From an uncultured Alistipes sp. (GTDB lineage Bacteria > Bacteroidota > Bacteroidia > Bacteroidales > Rikenellaceae), in NCBI GenBank assembly GCA_900768045.1, contig CAAGBL010000101.1, positions 1-64,000 on the forward strand: DNA of 64,000 nt, read 5' to 3'. This document shows positions 57,271-64,000 of this stretch, piece by piece; the stretch's first letter is position 1; every line of letters begins with the position of its first letter. A model generated the notes under the pieces. That model ran no database searches. It was not told the origin of the DNA and saw only the letters and a list, made by a program, of their open reading frames with translations. Position numbers and translations under genes: made by a program.

Positions 57271-58116
57271 TTATTGCTTTGCAAAGTCGTATAACGTAAC
57301 AATCTCTTTAGCCCAGCGCTCCTCGTCGGGGGTTTCGAGAATAAGGGGTATGTTGTCGAAGCGTGGGTCTTGTGCTATATATTTGAAGCACTCCCAGCCA
57401 ATCTCGCCATCGCCAAGTGGAGAGTGTCGGTCGATGCGGCTACCCAATGGGCGCATAGCGTCGTTGAGGTGCATGCCACGTAGGTACTTGAAGCCTACGA
57501 TGCGCTCAAACTCAGCAAATGTAGCGTCGCACGCCTCACGAGTGCGTAGGTCGTAGCCCGCAGCAAATGAGTGACATGTGTCAAGGCATACGCCTACACG
57601 GCTCTTGTCTTCGACTCTATCGATGATGTATGCCAAGTGCTCGAACTTAAAGCCGAGGTTTGAGCCCTGACCTGCCGTGTTCTCCAACACCGCCGTAACA
57701 CCCTTTGAGCGCTCCAAGGCCATGTTTATCGACTCGGCAATACGCTTTAGCGAGCCCTCTTCGTCGATGCGCTTGAGGTGGCTTCCGGGGTGGAAGTTTA
57801 GGCGGTCGAGGCCAAGAAGTTCGCAGCGGTGCATCTCCTCGAAAAACGACTCGCGCGACTTCTCGAGACCATCTTCGTCGGGGTGTCCGAGGTTAATGAG
57901 GTAGCTATCGTGGGGCAATACCTGTGCCGCACTGTAGCCCGCCTCGGCCATAGCTTGCTTAAAAATCTCTATCTGCGAGGGTGTAAGCTCGGGGGCTAAC
58001 CACTGACGCTGATTCTTCGTAAAGAGGGCAAATGCTGTTGCCCCTATATCTTTTGCATTGCGAACGGCATTCTCAACACCGCCCGATGCGCTTACGTGTG
58101 CTCCAAAATATTTCAT
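57271..58116 (-). CDS. nfo: Deoxyribonuclease IV (AP endonuclease)
   Basis: Zinc-dependent AP endonuclease of base excision repair, 281 residues, TIM barrel. Family motifs are visible: GAHVSASGG near the start, [27 protein letters not shown] and HLNDA. Likely the first gene of a unit with mntP. Confidence 0.95.
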   Translation of the reverse strand: MKYFGAHVSASGGVENAVRNAKDIGATAFALFTKNQRQWLAPELTPSQIEIFKQAMAEAGYSAAQVLPHDSYLINLGHPDEDGLEKSRESFFEEMHRCELLGLDRLNFHPGSHLKRIDEEGSLKRIAESINMALERSKGVTAVLENTAGQGSNLGFKFEHLAYIIDRVEDKSRVGVCLDTCHSFAAGYDLRTREACDATFAEFERIVGFKYLRGMHLNDAMRPLGSRIDRHSPLGDGEIGWECFKYIAQDPRFDNIPLILETPDEERWAKEIVTLYDFAKQ

Positions 58117-58132
58117 ATTTTATATGACTTAA

Positions 58133-58165
58133 TTTGTACAAAGATACAAAAAATTTATATCTTTG
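58133..58165 (+). promoter_or_regulatory. Promoter of the 58204 gene, overlapping the nfo promoter
   Basis: Plus-strand -33 TTTG (58133-58136) and -7 TATCTTTG (58158-58165), 21 bp apart. A minus-strand TATCTTTG (58146-58139) for nfo sits between them, so the two promoters overlap. Confidence 0.7.
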
Positions 58166-58203
58166 TAGTTGTTATCATTGATAATTATTAAAACCCAAAG
58201 TAT

Positions 58204-59268
58204 ATGAAGAAGATTTTTACTCTTTTGGCGTTGGCAATGCTTGTGCCAGCAGCAAACCTATTTGCGCAGGTATCTGTGGATAATGTTTCAAAGCCCCAGG
58301 ACGAGGTTGTCTTTGAAAACAATATGAAAGAGGCCGACGTCTCGGTAAATATCGACTCTGAGGCTAAGCGTCGTGCCGAGCGCCTTATGATTCGTAAGGA
58401 GCGCAACACCGTTGACTTTACGGCTAACCTCCACGGCTCGCTCACAGCATTTAGTGAATCATGGCAGGCTGCGGGTGACAACACAATCACTGTTCTTGCC
58501 AACCTTAACTTCTTGCACACATATAAGCAGGGCCGCTTTACCCTCACCAACACAGCTGCGGCGAAGTTTGGTTATAACAGAATGCGCATGATGCTTGAAA
58601 ACGTGGAGCAAGGCGTATGGTTCAAGAATGTCGACGAGATTGCTCTTGCGACCTCTCCACAGTGGGCTTTGGTTAAGAACTGGTCGTATGGTGCTAACGT
58701 TAAGTTCCGTACACAGTTTGCTCCTGGATACTCTGCACGTGGCGATAGACAGTTGGGCAACCCACGAGTTACTAACTTTATGACTCCAGGTTATCTCGAT
58801 GCATCACTCGGTTTTACCTATATCCTCCCTTCTGAGCGATTCCCACTAAAGGTCAACCTTGCGCCTATTGCGATGAGTGCAACCTATGTTATTGACCAGG
58901 ACGTATATAAAACGGCAGATGGTACACTTCAGGATAAAATGTATGGTGTGCCTTATGGTCAGAAGCAGAAGTATGAGGGCGGTCTTTCTGTTCAGCTCGA
59001 CTTCGACAAGACATGGGGTAAGAATGGCTGGTTGCGCTACCGTACTACTGCATATTCATTCTACGGTTGGATTACAGGCCTATCATCAAAAACTATTTCG
59101 GACATCGCTCCTACACTTCGTTGGGAGAACACCTTCGATATCAAGGCAACAAAGTATATCTCTACACAGATCTACGTTCAGCTATATTATAACAAGGCTG
59201 AGTGGCATGAGCTTCAGGTGCAGTCGATGTTGTCAGTTGGTTTGACCTATACATTTAAGAATAAGTAG
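58204..59268 (+). CDS. DUF3078-family outer-membrane beta-barrel protein
   Basis: 354 residues. Signal peptide ends near FAQ (22). Alternating strands follow, such as TVDFTANLHGSLTAFSESW and LTYTFKNK at the end, a pattern seen in DUF3078 proteins of Bacteroidetes. Function unknown; likely outer membrane. The next gene starts 35 bp downstream. Confidence 0.75.
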   Translation: MKKIFTLLALAMLVPAANLFAQVSVDNVSKPQDEVVFENNMKEADVSVNIDSEAKRRAERLMIRKERNTVDFTANLHGSLTAFSESWQAAGDNTITVLANLNFLHTYKQGRFTLTNTAAAKFGYNRMRMMLENVEQGVWFKNVDEIALATSPQWALVKNWSYGANVKFRTQFAPGYSARGDRQLGNPRVTNFMTPGYLDASLGFTYILPSERFPLKVNLAPIAMSATYVIDQDVYKTADGTLQDKMYGVPYGQKQKYEGGLSVQLDFDKTWGKNGWLRYRTTAYSFYGWITGLSSKTISDIAPTLRWENTFDIKATKYISTQIYVQLYYNKAEWHELQVQSMLSVGLTYTFKNK

Positions 59269-59303
59269 TCGTTAGGTAGGATTCTTGCAGGATTATAGGC
59301 TGT

Positions 59304-60986
59304 ATGTCTAAGATGAGTGGTTGGCGTAGGGCGTGGTTTGCGCTCGGATTGGTTGCTGTTGTCATTTGCTCAATGCTCTTGGGTATGATCACCGAGCGTG
59401 GTCGCCTAAGCAAGTATTGGGAGGCGGCAACACGTAGTAACAACCAGATGGCGCAGCTCACGTCGGACATCCAGAATCTTGAGCGCTACCTTACGCTTAG
59501 CGACAAGATGGTGCAGACCGTGAGCGCCATTCGTAGCTACTATGTCGACCCGATAAACCTCGACACAATATACGATCGTGCTATACCGATGCTCCTCTCT
59601 GAGCTCGATCCTCACTCCGAGTATATCCCTGCTAAAGACTTCCAAACCGTTAACGAGTCGCTCGAGGGCGAGTTCGATGGCATAGGCATTGTCTTTAATG
59701 CCTCGACAGATACTATCATGGTGCTCAGCGTCATTCCGCAGGGCCCGAGCGACAAGGCGGGTGTGCGTGCTGGCGATAGGATTATGTGTATCGACGGCCG
59801 TGATGTTGCCGGCGAGAAGATTCCGCAGGACTCCATGGTGCGCCTTATGCGAGGTAAGCGAGGTACGCATGTGAAGCTCTCGTTGCAGCGCCATGGCCTC
59901 GACAAGCTCGTTGAGGTAGATGTTGAGCGTGGTGCTATCGAGCTACACTCTATCGAGACCTCGTTTATGCTCTGCGAAGAGCCAAACATCGGCTTTGTGC
60001 GCCTCTCACAGTTCTCACGCACCTCACATGCCGAGATGCGTAAGGCTATTGATAAGCTCTTAGCCGAGGGCATGCAGTCGCTAATTATCGACCTACGAGG
60101 CAATGGCGGAGGCTTTCTCGACCAGGTGATACTCATCGTTAACGACCTGCTACCTTCGGGCAAGCTGATAGTATATACAGAGGATAGAGATGCCCGCCAG
60201 CAGAAGCAGTATAGCAAAAATGGCAAGTATCCCGAGTTGGATGTCGTGGTGCTTGTTGACGAGTTCAGTGCCTCGTCGAGCGAGATTTTGGCAGGTGCTA
60301 TTCAGGATAACGACCGTGGCTTGGTCATCGGACGTCGAACATTTGGTAAGGGCTTGGTGCAGACGCAAATACCCTTTGCCGATGGCTCGGCAATGCGCCT
60401 AACTGTTGCTCGCTACTATACGCCTACGGGACGCTCAATACAGAAGCCATATACCAATGGCGACGAGGAGGCCTATAAGATGGATATCATCAACCGCTAC
60501 AACCGCAACGAGTTCTTCACGCAGGACTCTATTCACTTCGACTCATCGCTAAAATATACCACGCCAGGTGGCCGCACGGTATATGGTGGTGGCGGTATCA
60601 TGCCCGATATATTTATTCCGCTCGACACCCTCGGTGTTACGGCCTATTATACTAAGGTGTGGAATATGAACGTGTTGTATCGCTACACGCTCGACTTTAC
60701 CGACCGTCATCGCTCCGATATCGACTCCATAAAGAGCCTTAAGCAGCTCGACTCGATGTTTGAGCGCTATAACCTTGTTGATGACTTTGTGGCCTATGCC
60801 GAGCGTCATGGCGTAGCACGTAATAGGGGCCAGATAGCCACATCTCGACAGATAATCTCGGCGCAGTTGCGTGCCTACATCGGTCGTAACACGCCACTGG
60901 GCGATGCGGCTTTCTACTATAACATTTACCCTAACGACAAGGTGCTTCAGCGTGCCGTCGAGGAGATTAAGAATCAAAGAAGATAA
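59304..60986 (+). CDS. S41-family C-terminal processing protease
   Basis: 560 residues. One N-terminal TM (about 11-31) anchors a periplasmic protease. A PDZ domain (about 115-205, GVRAGDRIMCIDG) and the S41 catalytic region with Ser in FSASSSEILAGA and Lys in RRTFGKGLVQT are complete. CtpA/Prc-type enzymes trim or degrade envelope proteins. The C-terminal part (about 430-560) is an extra helical domain usual in Bacteroidetes homologues. Confidence 0.92.
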   Translation: MSKMSGWRRAWFALGLVAVVICSMLLGMITERGRLSKYWEAATRSNNQMAQLTSDIQNLERYLTLSDKMVQTVSAIRSYYVDPINLDTIYDRAIPMLLSELDPHSEYIPAKDFQTVNESLEGEFDGIGIVFNASTDTIMVLSVIPQGPSDKAGVRAGDRIMCIDGRDVAGEKIPQDSMVRLMRGKRGTHVKLSLQRHGLDKLVEVDVERGAIELHSIETSFMLCEEPNIGFVRLSQFSRTSHAEMRKAIDKLLAEGMQSLIIDLRGNGGGFLDQVILIVNDLLPSGKLIVYTEDRDARQQKQYSKNGKYPELDVVVLVDEFSASSSEILAGAIQDNDRGLVIGRRTFGKGLVQTQIPFADGSAMRLTVARYYTPTGRSIQKPYTNGDEEAYKMDIINRYNRNEFFTQDSIHFDSSLKYTTPGGRTVYGGGGIMPDIFIPLDTLGVTAYYTKVWNMNVLYRYTLDFTDRHRSDIDSIKSLKQLDSMFERYNLVDDFVAYAERHGVARNRGQIATSRQIISAQLRAYIGRNTPLGDAAFYYNIYPNDKVLQRAVEEIKNQRR

Positions 60987-60992
60987 TTTGCT

Positions 60993-61295
60993 ATGATAAA
61001 GAGAGTTATAGGTGTTGTTTTCACCATTGTTGTTTTTGTTGTCGTCATTGCCGCAGCTATCAACTGGGGCGAGTACCGTTCGATGGTATTCAACCGTGGG
61101 GCTGAGCCTCGCAGGAGTGTCGAGTGTGTTGAGACTGTGGACTCTGTGGACGCTGTGAGCGACAGCATAGCAATCAAGAAGGCAAAGCCCAAGAAGAAGC
61201 TCACACCCGAGCAAATCGAGGCACGCAAGAGGGCTCTTGCCAAGAAGAAGGCTGAGCGTGCTGCTATGGAGGGGGCTGCTAAGGAGAATTTATAG
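60993..61295 (+). CDS. Small membrane protein downstream of the S41 protease
   Basis: 100 residues. TM helix (about 4-24). A short exported or cytosolic segment and a Lys/Ala-rich helical tail (KKLTPEQIEARKRALAKKKAER) follow. The ATG is 6 bp after the protease stop, so it is co-transcribed. No family recognised. It could be a partner or substrate adaptor of the protease, but nothing in the sequence proves this. Confidence 0.62.
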   Translation: MIKRVIGVVFTIVVFVVVIAAAINWGEYRSMVFNRGAEPRRSVECVETVDSVDAVSDSIAIKKAKPKKKLTPEQIEARKRALAKKKAERAAMEGAAKENL

Positions 61296-61325
61296 TTACA
61301 AGCTGTAATCTGGGGCGCATCGTAG

Positions 61326-61379
61326 AAGTAATCACCCTGGGCTGTACTTCAGAGTACTATCCCAGGGTGATTACTTTTT
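61326..61379 (+). terminator. Terminator of the 59304-61295 unit, with apical GTAC motif
   Basis: Stem AAGTAATCACCCTGGG / CCCAGGGTGATTACTT, then T run. The cap is CT-GTAC-TTCAGA-GTAC-TAT, in the same orientation relative to transcription as the caps at 13776 and 25676. Confidence 0.87.
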
Positions 61380-61741
61380 AGATGCACCACATCTTACGGC
61401 TTCTAACAAGAAATTTCTCGCGAGAAGGGTCTAAAAGAGTCCGAAGGGTCCAAAAGGTCCAAAGAGTAGAAAATATAACCCTTTAAGACCCTTTTGCCCT
61501 TTTATTACCCTTTCTGCCCTTTTAATAGGATAAATAGGAGCGCTAACGCTCGATGGGATTGATGGGTAACGCTGCGCTCGATGGGAGAGAAGGGATTTTA
61601 GTGAGTAGTGAGTAATGAGTAACAAAAAATATTACTAATTACTATTTACTAATTACTAATTCAATAGCGCCCCCTAAACTACTTAAATTCTCTAAGTTCC
61701 CTAAGTTCCCTAAACTCGCTATCTCTGCGCTCCTCTTGTGC
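61380..61741. repeat. Spacer with short tandem repeats in complementary arms
   Basis: There is no gene. About 61435-61520 holds CCGAAGGGTCC and CCTTT/GCCCTTT-type units. At about 61521-61556 is TAGGAGCGCTAACGCTCGATGG, the reverse complement of the end unit seen at 13659. About 61600-61660 has GTGAGTA/GAGTAAT units and, after AAAAAAT, the complementary ATTACTAATTACTA units. 61680-61720 carries AGTTCCCTA repeats. Confidence 0.65.
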
Positions 61742-62836
61742 CTACTCCTCACGGTAGTTATATAGTTGGTCACGTAGGCGGGGTGTGAAGCCTGCACGGC
61801 GGATTGTGGCCTTCATGGCCTCCTTGTCGAAGCGTGTTGTTGCACCTGCCGACGACACCACATTCTCCTCAATCATTATCGAGCCCATGTCGTTAGCACC
61901 GCTATTTAGCGCTATCTCGGCAACCTCCTTGCCAACGGTTAGCCACGATGCCTGAATGTTGGTTATGTTGTTGAGAATGATGCGGCTCATGGCTATTATG
62001 CGCAGATACTCCGTAGCTGAGAAGCGTGGTGCTATGCCCTCCCTCTCGAGCTCTGTGCCCTTGGGGCAGAATACCCACGGAATAAATGCTGTGAAGCCTC
62101 GTGAGCCCTCGGGGCGTAAAGCCTGAAGGTCACGAATGGTTATTAGGTGGTCGATGCGCTGGTGTGGCTTCTCGACATGGCCATACATCATCGTAGCCGT
62201 AGAGGTAATGCCGAGCTTGTGTGCCTCGTGCATAACACGTACCCACTCTCTTGCCGAGGGCTTAGCGGGAGATATGCGCTTGCGGATGTCGTCACATAAT
62301 ATCTCGGCACCTGCGCCAGGTAGGGTGTCGAGGCCTGCCGCCTTAAGGCGCTCGAGCGTCTCAAGCGTGGTGATGCCACTAATGGCTGCTATGTGCGATA
62401 TCTCGGGGGCGCCCAAGGCATTTAGGCGCAACATAGGGTACTCCTTCTTAAGCTGTCGGAATAACGTCTCGTAAAACTCTACGCCAAGGCGTGGGTGTAG
62501 GCCACCCTGAAGAAGTAGCTGGTCAGCACCGAGTTTTAGCGCCTCGTCAATCTTTGTGCGATACTCGGCCATCGACGTAATGTATGCCTTATCCTCCTGA
62601 TGAGGTTTGCAGTGGAAGTTGCAGAACTTACAACCCGACTTACATACATTTGTGATGTTCACGTTGCGGTCAATCTGCCATGTCACAACATCGGGATCGG
62701 GCACTGTAGCCTTGCGTATAGCATCGGCAACAGAGGCAAGCTCCTGAATGGGGGCATTGTCGTAGATGAAGTATGCCTCCTCACGTGTTAGCGACTCTCG
62801 CAGTATCGCCTTTTCGAGTATATTATCAATGTTCAT
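61742..62836 (-). CDS. mqnC: Cyclic dehypoxanthinyl futalosine synthase (radical SAM)
   Basis: 364 residues. The radical-SAM cluster motif is CKSGCKFC (Cys65, Cys69, Cys72) in the MqnC/CofH-type context NITNVCKSGC. The TSMAEYRTKIDEALKLGADQLLLQGG segment is typical. It makes the cyclic futalosine intermediate of the alternative menaquinone pathway. Family resemblance to MqnE and CofH is close, but length and motifs fit MqnC best. It starts 3 bp after rnr, so the two are co-transcribed. Confidence 0.86.
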   Translation of the reverse strand: MNIDNILEKAILRESLTREEAYFIYDNAPIQELASVADAIRKATVPDPDVVTWQIDRNVNITNVCKSGCKFCNFHCKPHQEDKAYITSMAEYRTKIDEALKLGADQLLLQGGLHPRLGVEFYETLFRQLKKEYPMLRLNALGAPEISHIAAISGITTLETLERLKAAGLDTLPGAGAEILCDDIRKRISPAKPSAREWVRVMHEAHKLGITSTATMMYGHVEKPHQRIDHLITIRDLQALRPEGSRGFTAFIPWVFCPKGTELEREGIAPRFSATEYLRIIAMSRIILNNITNIQASWLTVGKEVAEIALNSGANDMGSIMIEENVVSSAGATTRFDKEAMKATIRRAGFTPRLRDQLYNYREE

Positions 62837-62839
62837 GCT

Positions 62840-64000
62840 TTAGAGTAATAGTTTAAAGTCAAGAGTTCGGCGGTTTAGGTCAACGCTCTTTACACGCACC
62901 CTCACACGGCTACCCAACGTTAGGCGTATGCCTGAGGAGCGTCCCACAACCTCGTAGCGTGCCTCGTCGAAGCGGTAGTAGTCGTTGTCGTCAATATCTC
63001 GTAGGAATGCCATGCCCTCGACATGTGTGTCATCGAGCTCGACATATACACCCCAGTCGGTAAGTCCCGATACCACGCCCTCAAACTCCTCGCCGATGCG
63101 CTCTTTCATGAACTCCGCCATCTTATACTTGATGCTCGCACGCTCGGCATCCGAGGCGATAATCTCACGCTCTGTAGAGTGTACTGCCAACTGTTCGAGG
63201 TGTACCTTGTCGGCGCTCTTAGCACCGCTGAGGTATGAGGCCAAGAGGCGGTGTACCATCATGTCGGGGTAGCGACGTATGGGTGATGTGAAGTGCGTGT
63301 AGTAGGGGAATGCCAAGCCGTAGTGGCCTATGTTGTCGGTGGTGTATACCGCCTTTGCCATGCTTCGCACAGCGAGCGTGGTTATGGCATTGTGCTCGGG
63401 GCGACCATTTATCGTGCCGAGGAGCTTGTTCATCTCCTTAGCCACTGCACGTCCCTTCTGCGCCTTGAAGTAGTGACCAAAGCGTAGGGCAAACTCTCTG
63501 AATCTCTCGAGCTTATCCTCCGATGGCTCGTCGTGGACACGAAATACCATAGGTCGAGCAACCTTTCTGCCATTTACCATGCGATAAGCGCAGTACTCGG
63601 CAACACGCCTATTGGCAAGCAGCATAAACTCCTCAATAAGCATGTTAGCCTCCTTTTGCACCTTAGTATATACGCCAATAGGCTTGCCCTTCTCGTCGAG
63701 ACGGAAGCGCACCTCGTCACGCTCAAAGGCTATGGCGCCATGCTTGAAGCGCTCCTTACGTAGTCCCTGTGCCAGGCGGTTGAGCGTCAAAATCTCCTCT
63801 CTAAAGTCGCCCTCGCCACTCTCTATGACGGCCTGTGCCTCCTCGTAGGTGAAGCGCCTATCGGAGTGAATAACCGTGCGACCAAACCACTCGTCAATAA
63901 TGTCGAGGTTCTCGTTAATGGTAAAGACTGCCGAGAAACAGAGCTTATCCTCGTGTGGGCGCAATGAGCAGAGCTCGTTGGATAGTCGCTCAGGGAGCAT
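62840..64000 (-). CDS. rnr: Ribonuclease R, C-terminal part (cut by window end)
   Basis: 386 residues visible; the 5' part lies beyond the window. The Met coded at the very edge is the internal MLPERLSNELCSLRP of the RNB catalytic domain, not the start. Later RNB motifs (TTLAVRSMAKAVYTTDNIGHYG, HFTSPIRRYPDMMVHR) are complete. A C-terminal S1 domain (about 300-365, FEGVVSGLTDWGVYVELDD) follows. It degrades structured RNA 3' to 5'. Shorter C-terminal tail than E. coli RNase R, which is normal outside Proteobacteria. Confidence 0.93.
   Translation of the reverse strand: MLPERLSNELCSLRPHEDKLCFSAVFTINENLDIIDEWFGRTVIHSDRRFTYEEAQAVIESGEGDFREEILTLNRLAQGLRKERFKHGAIAFERDEVRFRLDEKGKPIGVYTKVQKEANMLIEEFMLLANRRVAEYCAYRMVNGRKVARPMVFRVHDEPSEDKLERFREFALRFGHYFKAQKGRAVAKEMNKLLGTINGRPEHNAITTLAVRSMAKAVYTTDNIGHYGLAFPYYTHFTSPIRRYPDMMVHRLLASYLSGAKSADKVHLEQLAVHSTEREIIASDAERASIKYKMAEFMKERIGEEFEGVVSGLTDWGVYVELDDTHVEGMAFLRDIDDNDYYRFDEARYEVVGRSSGIRLTLGSRVRVRVKSVDLNRRTLDFKLLL

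Overview
The window looks like a chromosomal segment of a gut-type Bacteroidales bacterium. A Rikenellaceae/Alistipes-like genome is my best guess, but the genus is inference. The basis is Bacteroidetes-type promoters (TTTG, 19-21 bp, TAnnTTTG) upstream of many genes, lipoproteins with acidic residues after the lipobox cysteine, SusE/F-like carbohydrate-binding modules, tryptophanase, a futalosine-pathway MqnC and an Asp-type MurA. No tRNA, phage, insertion-sequence transposase or CRISPR array is visible. One stable RNA, RNase P RNA, is present.

Layout. 0.1-4.3 kb: an ABC-2 exporter pair (minus strand), then a small membrane protein, a PhnP-like metallo-hydrolase and an SDR oxidoreductase (plus). 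4.4-11.3 kb: a minus-strand tripartite RND efflux operon (TetR regulator, TolC-like, adaptor, pump) ending in a small PII-like gene. 11.4-15.4 kb: two paralogous POT peptide transporters. 15.5-20.6 kb: glycogen branching enzyme, then an envelope cluster: two paralogous SH3-like proteins on different anchors and a LysM L,D-transpeptidase lipoprotein. 20.8-25.2 kb: two multidomain lipoproteins that share modules in different order, the second preceded by a 48-residue peptide gene. 25.8-33.9 kb (minus): tryptophanase, aspartate-semialdehyde dehydrogenase, PBP1A, and a large outer-membrane protein with a gluzincin-type metalloprotease signature. 34.0-40.3 kb (plus): cstA with an overlapping gene, then murA-tdk-tsaC-thioesterase-queA. 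40.6-44.4 kb (minus): nitroreductase and a secreted GH2 beta-galactosidase. 44.4-46.3 kb: rnpB and an unrecognised membrane/coiled-coil protein. 46.4-49.8 kb (minus): acyl-CoA ligase and an FN3/HAF-repeat lipoprotein. 50.1-55.6 kb (plus): GH13 amylase lipoprotein, a porin and a YeiH-type transporter. 55.6-64 kb: SLOG protein, small membrane proteins, mntP, nfo, a DUF3078 protein, an S41 protease, mqnC and a truncated rnr.

The most interesting material lies between the genes. (1) A family of about 120-bp imperfect palindromes occurs five times, always in the same orientation, with compensating stem changes between copies. (2) Three terminator hairpins with unrelated stems share an apical GTAC-N5/6-GTAC-TA motif. 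(3) Four spacers carry degenerate short tandem repeats whose two arms are mutually complementary. (4) A gene-terminator-spacer cassette is duplicated at 20.8-25.4 kb. These are the best candidates for something undescribed. Among proteins, the outer-membrane gluzincin fusion, the SH3-like paralogue pair beside the L,D-transpeptidase, the 48-residue peptide and the rnpB-adjacent protein deserve a second look.

No analysis software was used. Family names rest on motif recognition, and coordinates of non-coding elements were read by eye.
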